Source: Symbiodinium kawagutii
Lineage: Eukaryota > Sar > Dinophyceae > Suessiales > Symbiodiniaceae
Direction of reading: 5' to 3'
DNA: 64,000 bases
NCBI GenBank assembly: GCA_009767595.1
Contig: VSDK01015384.1
Location: 318,915 to 382,914, forward strand
Shown: positions 1-9,676 of the stretch, one piece after another
Layout: each line of letters opens with the position of its first letter
Numbering within the stretch: position 1 is the first letter of the stretch
Position numbers and translations under genes: made by a program
Notes under the pieces: generated by a model
What the model saw: the letters and a program-made list of their open reading frames with translations, nothing else
The model's database searches: none
Told to the model about the DNA's origin: nothing

Positions 1-50
1 TGTTGCTGTTGCTGTTGCTGTTGCTGTTGTTGTTGTTGTTGTTGTTGTTT
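1..50. repeat. TTGCTG/TTG microsatellite
   Basis: Hexamer TTGCTG repeats degrade into a TTG run. The reading frame through it gives only poly-leucine, so it is treated as simple sequence. Confidence 0.9.
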
Positions 51-157
51 GGTTCGGCCACTCCTGGTAGCTGTTGGCCCCCCCCTGTTTCAGTTCGGCC
101 TCTCCCTGGCTCCTGGCCCAGCTCCCAACCACCTCCCACACCACCTCCAGCGATCAC

Positions 158-275
158 CCAAGGCACGCTCGGTTGCGCCGCCGCTCCCGTCGCACGGGTA
201 AAGGAAGGCCGTCTGCGCACAGCTGCGCTGCGAACCTGCGGGCCTTGAAGCCTTGGTGGCCACAGAGTTTCCGTA
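158..275 (-). CDS. putative internal exon, unknown protein
   Basis: On the minus strand a CATCTTCAG acceptor is followed by 118 bases ending at TTGG|GTGATC. More than one frame is open; the more protein-like one reads RKLCGHQGFKARRFAAQLCA and then a basic tail. GC content is far above the flanks. I do not recognise a family. The frame is uncertain, and no neighbouring exon could be joined to it. Confidence 0.4.
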
Positions 276-316
276 CTGAAGATGGGTGAGCGATGGTGAA
301 TGGATGCGAGTTATGC

Positions 317-408
317 GGGTTTCTCAAGCCATTGGGGACCCCCAAAAAATGGTTGGTTTATTACTGAAAATGATGAAACCAGGATGACTTGGGGGTTTTG
401 AGAAACCC
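317..408. mobile_element. F2 inverted-repeat element
   Basis: Ends GGGTTTCTCAAG and TTTTGAGAAACCC are inverted copies, with internal GGGGACCCCC and TGGTTGGTTTATTACT. It is a diverged member of the F2 family whose consensus ends are GGTTTCTCAAAATAGGGG. Confidence 0.7.
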
Positions 409-1377
409 ATATGGTTGAGGACCGTTGAGGATGAATACTGACCATGTTGTGGATGGTGCTGGTTGAATCACAGTGCAAAATGGGTTGATAGTGGTAAATA
501 GTGGCTACTTGTAAGAAACCATCGGCAATATGTAAACCAAATGTATATTGTGAACACGCTCATGGTATTGACAGTCAACAGTGAACACTTTCAGAATATC
601 ACTTTTAACAGTAAACACTTCCAGCATATGAATCATATGAATCCTTTGAATCCTATAACTATCCCACAGAAATGACTCATATGAATGGTATATTCCTTTT
701 GAACAATTTGTTCCATTCCATTGATACAGCGGTGATATGGTGGGAGCCTGGCACTGCTGCTCGCATCACATTTGACATTCGATTCGGAACCCGCTGCGTG
801 GGATATAAACTAGGAGCCATACCCCTTTTTGTTGCTGGCTATATCTCTATTGTTGCTGGTGATATCCCTAGACAACCCTACTATTGAGTATTGAAAAGTA
901 AAATAGAATATCAAGTGACGAAACCACCAAGGTTTTCAATGAAACCTACTATAAATGAATAGATAGTTATATTAACAAATAAATGAGTAATTAAACGAGT
1001 AAAAAATAGTAAATAAAGAAATGAAGAAATTAATATGTATGTATATAAAAGTAAAATTGTATATATATATATATTTGTAAAATATATTTTATATATAAGT
1101 GTATATATCCACATTATCCCCTCTATTGCGGATTGAAATCAATTTGACCATCCATGGATGAACCCTTCATCCTACCGGTCGCCCTCAGCCCAGGAACAGC
1201 CTTGCGGCCGCAGGGGCTGGCGACGTCGCTGGCAGCCAGAAATCCATGGCGCGAGCTGCGAGGTTACGCCGTCAGCAGATCTGAGGCGGTCGATCTTTAG
1301 CATGAACGATGAAATGTCAAAAATTATCAATTATGGTATAAGTGGTAGCTAAAAACTATGAAGTGGTATGACACCTT
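409..1377. other. no defined gene; one GC-rich island
   Basis: Mostly AT-rich, with a TA tract near 1065-1095. The GC-rich patch at about 1190-1290 could be an exon on either strand (plus reading SLAAAGAGDVAGSQKSMARA); acceptors and donors exist for both, so I do not call it. Confidence 0.4.
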
Positions 1378-1404
1378 GGCATACCTCAACCTGGTTGAGG
1401 TATG
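1378..1404. repeat. palindrome CATACCTCAAC/GTTGAGGTATG
   Basis: A perfect 11-bp inverted repeat around a CTG spacer. One arm with its flank is repeated at 1619-1642, next to the donor of the exon at 1640-1717. Read on the minus strand, the arms look like an intron 3' end (CCTCAACCAG) abutting a 5' end (GTTGAGG). Confidence 0.7.
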
Positions 1405-1639
1405 AAGTGGTAGCTAAACTATGCTAAACTGTTGGCAAAACTGGCTGTTGTAGTTAAACGATAACTTTGGTCGAAGAAACCATGTTTCTGGTCAAAAAGT
1501 GGTACATGTGAACTTTGCTTAGATGACGGCAAACATGTTTACCGTACTGAAAAATGATGTCCACTATGACTGGCTGGTGAGCATTGATCTGTGCCATCAC
1601 TGGAGCTGCTACGTTTTTGATACCTTGGCATACCTCAAC

Positions 1640-1717
1640 CTGGGCACGTTGACGCTCTCCGTGGCAAAGCCCAGCCAGGGCACAGCTGGGTGCAGCCGCA
1701 TGGGCACATCCGGGTGG
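1640..1717 (-). CDS. putative internal exon, unknown protein
   Basis: Acceptor TTCCCACCAG, donor CCCAG|GTTGAGG. The open frame reads HPDVPMRLHPAVPWLGFATE then SVNVP, with almost every third position G or C, which is the strongest sign of coding here. The exon has one leading base and two trailing bases outside whole codons. The following intron starts with GTTGAGGTATGCC, repeated and inverted at 1378-1404. Product unknown. Confidence 0.6.
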
Positions 1718-2142
1718 CTGGTGGGAATCAGCTGCTCAGCTGTGGCTGGTTGATGATGGATGTCCCAACTCGAAAAGCCAAGCATTTCGGGCCAGAAAAA
1801 AAAAGGTTGGATTAAGTGAGGTTGGTGTGTAGTGGTTTGTAATGGTTCGTAAGGTCTTGGAATGGCTGGTTATGGTTCGTGCAATGGTGAATTATGGTTC
1901 ATGATGATTAGTAATGGATAGAAGTGGATGGTAGTGCTGAATCAGTTGAGTTGAAACTATCCATATAACTACTATCCATGATTCAGCAATTGGCTCTTAG
2001 TTATGACTAGCTAACATCAGTAGTGATGAAAACTCACGCGCTAACTACTCCACTGATGATTGGCTGTTGTAGTTATGTAATCCATGATTCAACATCGGTT
2101 CATGATAGAAGTGTTGAATCAGTCGAGTCAGCTGGATGTTAC
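1718..2142. other. no gene seen; TGGT/TAATGG-rich
   Basis: AT-rich sequence of short degenerate GGTTNGTAATGG words. No splice-bounded open island. Confidence 0.5.
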
Positions 2143-2191
2143 ATGCCCATGACCATGCAATGCACCGCGCGACCTCCCAGGTCTACAATCC
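2143..2191 (-). CDS. putative short exon
   Basis: 49 bases between acceptor GTTACAAG and donor GGGCAT|GTAAC, reading IVDLGGRAVHCMVMG on the minus strand. A plus-strand reading (MLHAHDHAMHRATSQ before CAG|GTCTAC) is also possible, so strand is not secure. Product unknown. Confidence 0.35.
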
Positions 2192-2305
2192 CTTGTAACA
2201 ACCATGGTTTGCGACATGATGCCCGTAGCACCAAAAAATATTTATAGTCAGGCAGGTCGACACCAGCACATACGAGGGTAGCAACCACAATGACAACGGC
2301 AACGA

Positions 2306-2307
<2 letters not shown>

Positions 2308-2352
<45 letters not shown>

Positions 2353-2778
2353 AGGAAAGGAAACTATAACATAGATCTGCACGCTACCAGAATCAGGAGC
2401 AACAACAGCAAAAACAAGAACACCTACAACAAACCAAACAATCAGCACGACCACAACACCAAACAGCTGCTTCTGTTTGTCACCAAAACATTGCCAACAT
2501 TGGGGCGATCCCTGCCCTCCGCTGGTTTTTGCATCGCCCGCGGCCGCAGCGGCAGCAGCAGCAGCAGCAGCAGCAGGACCAACAAAACCTACTAGGAAAG
2601 GAAACTATAACATAGATCTGCACGCTACCAGAATCAGGAGCAACAACAGCAAAAACAAGAACACCTACAACAAACCAAACAATCAGCACGACCACAACAC
2701 CAAACAGCTGCTTCTGTTTGTCACCAAAACATTGCCAACATTGGGGCGATCCCTGCCCTCCGCTGGTTTTTGCATCGC
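2308..2778. repeat. 241-bp tandem duplication with CAG tracts
   Basis: A 185-bp block at 2353-2537 recurs at 2594-2778, apparently without change. Each copy is preceded by a CAG run (about 2308-2352 and 2549-2577), so the repeated unit is about 241 bp. The block is rich in CAACA words and ends in TTTTTGCATCGC. The lack of divergence suggests a recent duplication or an assembly artefact. Confidence 0.9.
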
Positions 2779-4140
2779 AGGACACACCTGATCTACGCAT
2801 CGTCGGCTCTCGCTATCAGGGCATCCAGGCCATTCTCCTGGCATTGGCATTGCCATGGTAAATACCCGTCACTTTGTCACGCAACTGATAAAGTGGTCTA
2901 GCATTCACTAGAACACGCAGGCAAAAAACGGTTAGTCATGGTTGGTGGACCATGGCTAGTAATGCTAGATAGTGGTGATTAGTAGTGACTGTGAATGACA
3001 ATGTTCGATGATGGCTATAAAACAGAGATTAATTGCCTTTAAGACTTACCACCTTTTTGATGGTAGTTCAAAATGATGGTGTCAATAGTGGCCAGTGGTG
3101 ATCAATAATTGGGAATTAGTACCAAAATCAGGCAAGAATGCCTTTGAGTCCTGCTTCTTGATTTGGAAACATGTTTGGCTAGTGTTTTTACCAGGCTACT
3201 GTCTTGGCTCAGGATCGTAGCCAGAAATCAAATGAAATGATAGCTCCTCTAATGGATGACAGTGCACATGCATTAAAACAAGACCATCTCATCAGTGTTG
3301 GTTGTAATTAGCAATGGTATAAGTTCTCAGGAAGAATCATGTCGATGACGGATGACTACGAACATCTACTAAGCGTGATTAGCATTTCTGAACAACATGT
3401 GCCCACAAGATACAATGATCAAGCATTGCTAATGAGTTGACTGTCAACTATGGCTGAGTTTTGTGATCGCTCAGCTATCCAATGCCACACCGGCCGGGAC
3501 AAACACACACACATATGGTACATGTAAGTATATGTACGTATACTTATGTATCATATCATGCATGAAATATGTACATACATTTGTGCATGACATGCACATA
3601 GCATTCATATGAAAATATCCAAACACATGTTTGTCTCCAAATATCTCCACCACAACCCCCTGTGACTTGGTACACCCGGTGCACCTGTGGAAGCAGTTCA
3701 TCATGTTCGGCCACCCCTGGGTGTGCAAAATGGGTGGCAGGCCGCGTTGGTTCCCTTTCGGTGGTCGGGGCTAACCCATGGATGATTAGGATGATTCTTT
3801 CATTGGGTGGGCCTAAAACGATGTACTAGCAACGGTTTCCCTGTTATAGGATTTCTGGATTCTTGGGAGTGAAAATAGGAACAAAGAGTGTTGGCTCAGT
3901 TGGCTCTGCAACATACATGCTTTAAAATCAAACATTATATGTATGAATATTGTCATTCTGGTGCAAGTCTTGAACAGCTGGATGCCCGATCCCCCGATTG
4001 TTTGTTTCGTGGCTCAAACTTTTCTTCATCATGGGTGATTGTATCTAAACCTAGTGATAGAGCCAGGTAACTGAAGCACATGCAATTTCAAATGATTAAA
4101 ACGTGTACAGTAATCAAATAATATTCACATGTTACAATGA
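2779..4140. other. gene-poor stretch
   Basis: At 2780-2850 a GC-richer island is open on both strands (plus reading DTPDLRIVGSRYQGIQAILL with donor CATG|GTAAAT), so it is left uncalled. The rest is AT-rich without a credible exon; 3500-3560 holds CA/TA-rich simple sequence. Confidence 0.4.
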
Positions 4141-4199
4141 GTGAGCTATCACTTGTCCCTGGCAGACGGGCCCACTGCTTCGCTCACAAGACAACTGCG

Positions 4200-4560
4200 C
4201 AACAAGCTGATGCTGGCAACTACAAACAACCACAGGCAATTGCAAACAACTACAGCGCAGCACAATCCAGTACAAACAACTAAAAGAAACCGCATACAAA
4301 CAATACAAGCACCATTAACCAGCTCCAGAAAACGACAGTACGCAAAAACTCAAAGACGAGAGAGAAAGCTACAACCAATCACAAACAAGTACGAATACCA
4401 GCCAGTTTCGAATCACAAACAACAACACTAGGACTCCAAGGACTAACAAACAATACAACAGAAACTAGTACCAGCGTGCCAGCCAGTCACACAAACAAGC
4501 ACTACAACCAGCAAACTACAACCAGCACTACTAGTACAGCTAACCAGCAAGTCTGTACAA
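4200..4560. repeat. ACAAC-rich low-complexity tract
   Basis: Dense ACAAC/CAACTAC words on the plus strand. The 96-codon frame through it is Gln/Thr/Asn/Arg-rich and follows base composition, so it is not called coding. Confidence 0.6.
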
Positions 4561-4561
4561 C

Positions 4562-4586
4562 CAGCACCATCTTATAGAACCAGTGC
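4562..4586 (-). CDS. putative micro-exon after F4 intron
   Basis: It directly follows the acceptor CACCTTGTACAG at the end of the F4 element. Joined to the upstream exon (4812-4921) it continues the frame as WHWFYKMVL, ending at CTG|GTTGTAC. The 25-base length is short, and the donor is less certain than the acceptor. Confidence 0.4.
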
Positions 4587-4811
4587 CTGTACAAGGTGGG
4601 CCCCTGGCAGCTATAACTTGGTTTATGTTCGGCCATTTAAATGTAGTTCTATCTACCATTTGCCTGGTAGTTACCCTAGCTATAAACCAACTTAGGTATA
4701 CTTATGACTGTAAAAAAACGCTAGTTATATACCAACAGGTAGTTACCTTGGTTATAAACCATAACTGGTAGTTACCTTGGTGCCTGGTGAACGGGGCCCA
4801 CCTTATACAAC
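4587..4811 (-). mobile_element. F4 introner-like element forming an intron
   Basis: 225 bp. On the minus strand it runs from CTG|GTTGTATAAGGTGGGCCCC to GGGGCCCACCTTGTACAG|G. The termini are inverted repeats of one another (TACAAGGTGGGCCCC), and the inner arms repeat GTTATAACC/GGTAGTTACC words. GT and AG are supplied at or just outside the repeat ends, and removing it keeps the flanking exon frame. Confidence 0.7.
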
Positions 4812-4921
4812 CAGCAGCTGGTGCCGTTGCGAGGTCCCCGGCGGACAGTATCCAAGCGCGGCTTCTCAGTGAGCGCTCGGCGGATCTGGTCCTTCATGAC
4901 CTCGCTGGCCGGCTCGCGGAC
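4812..4921 (-). CDS. putative internal exon, unknown protein
   Basis: 110 bases after acceptor CTCGCTGAG; the reading frame is VREPASEVMKDQIRRALTEK, then PRLDTVRRGPRNGTSC, ending in two bases (TG) at the F4 donor. Charge pattern and third-base GC are typical of real protein. It splices to 4562-4586 in frame. The family is not recognised; the VMKDQIRR helix-like stretch has no motif I can name. Confidence 0.65.
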
Positions 4922-5593
4922 CTCAGCGAGGCAAGTTGAACTGATCAGATCTGGAGGAAGTGGTTGATAGCAGGGTTAACCAACAGGAGATATAATATAT
5001 GTTAATATATGTTAATGGTGGCTGAATGGTTAATGTTGGTTTCTGATTAGTGTAACCCCCCCCTAAAGTAATGAAAATAGGCATGAAACCAACAGGTAGA
5101 TACGATCATCAGAAACCAACATTAAGATATGTTAATATAACAATCTTTGGGTCAATAGCAGGAGATGATATTGATATTTGGGTTGATCAATGACAGGAGA
5201 AGGTAACTTGTTGGGTTATTATCTCCTGTTGTATGACAAGATAACAAGGGTTGATAATGATCTAAGTGGTTAGGATCGAACAGGTTGACAACAACAGCAA
5301 CAACAATAAACAGCAAATAACAAGGAGATCTTGAATCTCAGGTGTTAATAATGAAGTGGTTAATAATGATCGATCATAGGGGATACTAGCCATATTGACC
5401 TTAATGATAATGATGGGAGTAATATTAGGATTCATGACAATAGGGTGCATGATAATGTTCAAATCATGCTCAATGACAGGAGATAACAACCAACAACAAG
5501 AACAATATGATCGGAGGTGGTGTGTTTGAGAGGATAATGGTTTGGGGATCATGACCAGTGACCAACAAAAATAGGGATATACCAACTATATGC
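4922..5593. other. no gene seen
   Basis: AT-rich, dominated by GTTAATATG and GATAATGAT words. A 107-codon minus-strand frame at 5262-5585 is compositional and not supported by splice sites. Confidence 0.5.
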
Positions 5594-5697
5594 TGGTTCC
5601 TCAAAATAGGAAACCCCAAAGATGATTGGCTTATTCCTATAAAGGATCAATATTAAAAAGAAAAACGATCACTGGGGCTCACCTAATTTGAGAAAGA
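5594..5697. mobile_element. F2 element, diverged
   Basis: GGTTCCTCAAAATAGG at the left and CTAATTTGAGAAAGACC at the right form the inverted ends, with the internal ATGATTGGCTTATT typical of the family. Confidence 0.6.
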
Positions 5698-5709
5698 CCC
5701 AGTTACATG

Positions 5710-5898
5710 TTGGTAGTTGGCCATCGTCACTGATATTTGTAGTTTTAGTCAAGGATGGTTATGGGTGAATGAATGGTTGATTAATCTTGGTGGCTTTTCG
5801 ATCCCTTGCTGAAAGTTTAACTTTTAGTGGCCATATGGGAAATCAATCATATCCCAAAAAGCCGAACAAAAGCAAAGGTAGTAGCTGTAATCCACCCA
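5710..5898 (+). mobile_element. F5 element (long form)
   Basis: Shares about 190 bp with 25020-25210. The left part is TGGTAGTTGGCCATCGTCAC and TAGTTTTAGTCAAGGAT; the right part is CTTGGTGGCTTTT through AATCAATCATATCCC to TAGCTGTAATCCACCCAG. Other copies (47021, 54900) contain only the right part, so this is a composite. Confidence 0.75.
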
Positions 5899-6125
5899 GT
5901 AATAATTGCTAATCATCTTGAACTCCCGCTGACAATGGTGAGCAGTAATTGATTATTGTGACCGAATGGTTGGTTTTGTCGTTTTCAATGGCGCACATGC
6001 ACATGCATGTGCCAAAAAAAGAACGTCAAATAGATTCATAATATAAGGGTTTCAGGAATTCATAAATCAATAACTTCTTCACCAACTTATTAACCCTTGT
6101 TGACCCTTAATACATTGGTCAATAA

Positions 6126-6275
6126 GGGTTTCAGGACCCGCGTCAAACTTCAGCGGAAAGGGAGGGTAAGCGCTCCTGCCTCAAGTTCTACGCTCACACT
6201 CCTGAGCGAATGGATCGATGGAGCGTGAGAACAAGCTGCGGCTTTTGCAAGCGACGAGACTCCACTTGGTGGTTT
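6126..6275. other. GC-richer island, coding strand unclear
   Basis: Open on both strands: plus FYAHTPERMDRWSVRTSCGF after CTCAAG, minus VSSLAKAAACSHAPSIHSLR after CCACCAAG. Either could be an exon; I cannot choose. Confidence 0.35.
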
Positions 6276-6357
6276 CAACCCCTACAATTAGTGGTTAATA
6301 GCGGCTAGTAATGGTAAATATAGTGATTGTTATATAATGGCTAGAAATGATCATAAT

Positions 6358-6458
6358 CTGGTTGGTGGTTGAGCCAACCCCCATGAAAAATATGCTTGTC
6401 AACCAGCTATTGTTAATAATCACTAGAGAAAATAAACATGTTGTGAACCACCAGCCAG
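6358..6458 (+). mobile_element. F1 element
   Basis: CTGGTTGGTGGTTGAG at the left and GTGAACCACCAGCCAG at the right are inverted ends. The core has CATGAAAAATATGCTTGTCAAC and CTAGAGAAAATAAACATG words, as in the other F1 copies. Confidence 0.8.
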
Positions 6459-6827
6459 GACTTATACGCTGTTGTCTCTGTTGTCAACTAAAACGGCTAG
6501 CATGTACTCCCACAACAAAAAGAACTCTGTGCGGCTGAACGTGGAGGGCGCCAGATCTTTCTGTATGTTGGGAATGTCATCATCCGATTGATTGCATCAT
6601 TAGAAAGACATGTTGCCCTTTCAACCGCATTTCCAACAAACAACATGATCAATTTGACTCAATCAATGACGTGTACATGAATACTTTCTACAAGTATTGC
6701 TGGATAATGAAGAGCAACCATTTAAATCATATAATGGTTGCGTACAACAGCAACTCTCAGAAATCATGACCACTCAACTCAGCCAACTCAGGGCTGTAGA
6801 CAACATGTAAACTATTTCGGAATGAAC

Positions 6828-6880
6828 CCTGCGCTGGCCGCTGGCGCTGGCGCCGGGTTCACCCGGTTTGCCCCAACCAG
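6828..6880 (-). CDS. putative short exon
   Basis: 53 bases from acceptor ATAATGGGAG to donor GCAGG|GTTCAT, reading LVGANRVNPAPAPAASAG. The opposite strand is also open (MNPALAAGAGAGFTRFAPTS), reflecting the repeated GGCGCTGGC words. Strand is chosen by agreement with neighbours only. Confidence 0.35.
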
Positions 6881-7173
6881 CTCCCATTATCATGCGGAAG
6901 ATGACCAAAAGTCATCAACCACTCGTCTGATGACTATAATTGCAATCATTTACAGTTGCTGAATGTGATTCACCACTTCGATTCTTTTTAATCAAATCTA
7001 TTCTTAATCAAATTTGACTCATTTGACTAATTTAACCAATCTAGTTCGTGAACCAGTACTAAGATTTACAGTGATGTAGTGCTAATCGCTATATAATCAT
7101 CGTTTTACACCACCAGTGACCATTCTTCATACCAACCATTCCAAACCGATGTCAACCATCATGGACCACCAGC

Positions 7174-7257
7174 CTGGGTTGACTGAGAAAGGGCGACCCG
7201 CCAGCCACAGGTCAAGCGACCCGCAACATCACGTACTGAACGAAGTGCCTGATGCCA
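7174..7257 (-). CDS. putative internal exon, unknown protein
   Basis: Exactly 28 codons between a strong acceptor (TTGTTTCCCTCAG) and CAG|GCTGGT, a possible GC donor. The reading starts WHQALRSVRDVAGRLTCGWR and ends VALSQSTQ. The plus strand is also partly open but has weaker sites. Product unknown. Confidence 0.5.
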
Positions 7258-7311
7258 CTGAGGGAAACAAGGCAATGTTGTGCCCTGGTTTTCGTCATCA
7301 TCTCCTACTAT

Positions 7312-7493
7312 TCACCATTAACCAGCTAGTATTGTTGGTTAATGGTTGTAGCAACAAACTAGCTGGATATTGGTTAATAGTACCATTAACAATACTGGCT
7401 GGTGGTTCCAAACCCTATGAAAAATATTACTCAACCAACCATTTGTGAACTACTAAGGTAAAACGAAAAAATGTCAATCAAACCACTAACCAG
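7312..7493 (+). mobile_element. composite F8+F1 element
   Basis: The left part (F8), ACCATTAACCAGCTAGTATT through TAGCTGG to CATTAACAATA, abuts an F1 copy (7395-7493) bounded by CTGGCTGGTGGTT and AACCACTAACCAG. The same order recurs at 19150 and 27556. Confidence 0.7.
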
Positions 7494-7559
7494 AAAAAAA
7501 AAAAACGACGTTTCGCACCACTGACTTCCGGGAGGTTGAGCCAGATCAAGTCATATCCA

Positions 7560-7648
7560 TGGCTTGGTAGCCAGAGGGCTGGTCAATTCGAGCAGCACAT
7601 CGCAGCGATTCGCCATGACCAGGTCAGAAAGCCGCGAGCGGCACCCGG
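7560..7648 (-). CDS. putative exon, 3' limit unclear
   Basis: Starts after acceptor CCATATCCCAGCAG, which is the end of an F3-like repeat (GACCCAGCTCGCCATATCC). The favoured frame reads SRLSDLVMANRCDVLLELTS then PLATKPW. A second open frame reads PGAARGFLTWSWRIAAMCCS. The donor is not clear, so the low-coordinate limit is approximate. Confidence 0.4.
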
Positions 7649-7789
7649 CTGCTGGGATATGGCGAGCTGGGTCAAGCCATTAACCAACCAATAGTGGGGG
7701 ATATTAACCAACAATAATGGTTTTATAGCGGATTATTGTCGTTAATAATAGGGGACAACAACCAACAAGAACAGGGGAAAACCATTCAT

Positions 7790-7909
7790 ATGGCTATGGA
7801 TCAGTACTAACCAACAATGATGAGGGATGATGACCAACAAGACTATAGGGAAAATAATGGATAATGATAGGGGAACGAGGGGGACTAAGGGTTTTGACCC
7901 ACAGCCATA
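7790..7909 (-). mobile_element. F3 element
   Basis: ATGGCTATGGATCA at the left and TTTTGACCCACAGCCAT at the right are inverted ends. The internal GACCAACAAGACTATAGGGAA and GGGGAACGAGGGGGACTAAG correspond to the reverse of the copy at 22725. Confidence 0.75.
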
Positions 7910-7927
7910 TGAATTTAATACCCATAT

Positions 7928-8035
7928 GGGGGTGTCTGAAAATTGGGGACTCCCCAAATGGTTGGTTTATTTCTATCAATGGTATACAGTAATAAAATGG
8001 ATGATTGGGGGGGTACCTCTATTTTGCAAAACCAC
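7928..8035. mobile_element. F2 element
   Basis: GGGGGTGTCTGAAAATTGGGG and CCTCTATTTTGCAAAACCAC are diverged inverted ends around GGTTGGTTTATT and ATGGATGATTGGGG. Confidence 0.6.
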
Positions 8036-8161
8036 GATACAGTAGTTTTCTTGTAGATGGCTGGTTATGACCCACCTCGCCAAATAGTTGATATGTTCCC
8101 TGTATATTATGACCTATTACCAACCAAGAACCAGCTAGTGACATATGGATCTGACACATAT

Positions 8162-8266
8162 GGAGGCTTCTCAAAATAGGGGTGCCCCTGAATCATCCAA
8201 TGCTATAATAATCACTTTTTGTAATAAACCAGCCATTTTTAGGGTCTCCCATTTTAAGAAGCCCAC
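8162..8266. mobile_element. F2 element
   Basis: GGAGGCTTCTCAAAATAGGGG and CCCATTTTAAGAAGCCCA form the ends. The core contains AATCATCCAATG and AATAAACCAGCC. Confidence 0.7.
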
Positions 8267-8285
8267 ATATCCATCTATGACCCAC

Positions 8286-8380
8286 GGTTGCCGCGTCCTT
8301 TCGAGAACCAAGACACGGGTCAACCCTTCGCTTGAGGGTTTGCACTTCCCGCAGGCACCAGAGTCGTCGATTGTCCCGGC
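8286..8380 (-). CDS. putative internal exon, CGKC-containing
   Basis: Between GGTAAG and GGCAACC|GTGGGTC the minus frame reads AGTIDDSGACGKCKPSSEGL then TRVLVLERTRQ. The frame remains open well beyond both sites. CxxC is present but too little is visible to call a zinc site. Product unknown. Confidence 0.5.
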
Positions 8381-8463
8381 CTTACCGTGAACCATGCGGA
8401 GGAAGAGTTTATGGACTAATATTGGCGATATGGGGGTAACCATAAAGTATGATAGTAAAAAAC

Positions 8464-8514
8464 ATACATATATATATATATATATAAACAAATAAATATA
8501 TATATACTTATACA
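8464..8514. repeat. TA-rich tract
   Basis: Alternating TA with AATAAA interruptions. Confidence 0.8.
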
Positions 8515-8535
8515 TATACCCTCGGGGACCCAGGT

Positions 8536-9040
8536 TCTCCAATGAGGTCAACAGGTGGGGTGGGGTGGGGTGGGGTGGGGCATGTTAACGTTCGCTTGCA
8601 TGTGCCAACGGCACGTTGATGCTTCGTAGCTACGACGTTGATGTTGATGCCACGTTGAAATTCACTTGCGTGTGCCACGTTGATGTTGATTGGCCACGTT
8701 GATGCTATGTTGAGGTTAACAAGTGGGGTGGGGTGGGGTGGGGTGGGGCATGTTAACGTTCGCTTGCATGTGCCAACGGCACGTTGATGCTTCGTAGCTA
8801 CGACGTTGATGTTGATGCCACGTTGATATATACTTGCGTGTGCCACGTTGATGTTGCTTTGCCACGTTGATGCTACTTTGAAGTTGATTTGCCACGTTGA
8901 TGCTGCGTTGAGGTTAACAGGTGGGGTGGGGTGGGGTGGGGTGGGGCATGTTAACGTTCGCTTGCATGTGCCAACGGCACGTTGATGCTTCGTAGCTGCC
9001 ACGTTGATGTTGGTGCTACGTTGAAGTTAAAGTTGACTTG
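8536..9040. repeat. minisatellite with GGGGT arrays
   Basis: Three copies of a unit of about 170-200 bp. Each begins with five GGGG runs spaced by single T (8557-8580, 8725-8748, 8923-8946), then GCATGTTAACGTTCGCTTGC and a variable run of CACGTTGATGTTGATGC words. Copy spacing is 168 then 198 bp. The five-run blocks are strong G-quadruplex candidates on the plus strand. Confidence 0.9.
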
Positions 9041-9550
9041 CGTGTACAACGACCGGGACTGCAAACTGTGTTGACTGCTCCGAAAAGATTCAGAGAGTTG
9101 TCTATGAAAAAGTTTGCGTCCAGCTATGCCAAGTTTTTGATTCAGCTTTGTGGCAGCGTTAGAAACGACAAAAACAAGCTGACCGTCAGGACTCTGGATT
9201 TTTGTGTGCGGTACGAAATACTGCAAATACCATGAAGTTATTATCCACGTTCACTTTGACTGAGGTTTTCCGCAGAAATGGCTTCCTCCTTGCTACAACA
9301 TGACATGCACACATGAAAAACATGGTCAAAACCTACACGGAACGCAAATTTGCCTTCAGGGCATGAAAGGAATAGACTCTATGTTGATGCAGTTGCGCCG
9401 GATGAAATCAAAATTCATCCGGCGCCCGGCTATTTTCTGGACAAACAGGTATCATGAAAAAAATGCGTTTCACCTCAGCGAAAACGTAATTTTGGAAAAC
9501 TCATCATGCGAGCGTTGATGGCATATCGGAGAACCTAGGTCCCCGAGCGA
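9041..9550. other. no gene seen apart from a hairpin
   Basis: Mixed composition without splice-bounded islands. See the inverted repeat at 9395-9425. Confidence 0.5.
9395..9425. repeat. perfect 12-bp hairpin
   Basis: GCGCCGGATGAA, a 7-base ATCAAAA loop, then TTCATCCGGCGC. The stem is perfect and GC-rich inside AT-rich sequence. It is not followed by a U-run, and no gene ends here. Confidence 0.85.
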
Positions 9551-9676
9551 TTATATATATATATATTTTATTATATATATATATATATATATTTATTCAA
9601 ATAATATATTTATATAAATATATATTTTTTTATATTATATATATAAATATATATATTTAAATAAAATAAATATATA
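9551..9676. repeat. TA-rich tract
   Basis: Long TATATA and ATAAATATATATTT runs. Confidence 0.9.

Noticed and set aside
4141..4431. 96-codon plus ORF
   Set aside because: Gln/Thr/Asn-rich reading of an ACAAC low-complexity tract, no splice or start support.
8508..9002. 164-codon minus ORF with PPHPTPP repeats
   Set aside because: Lies entirely in the GGGGT minisatellite.
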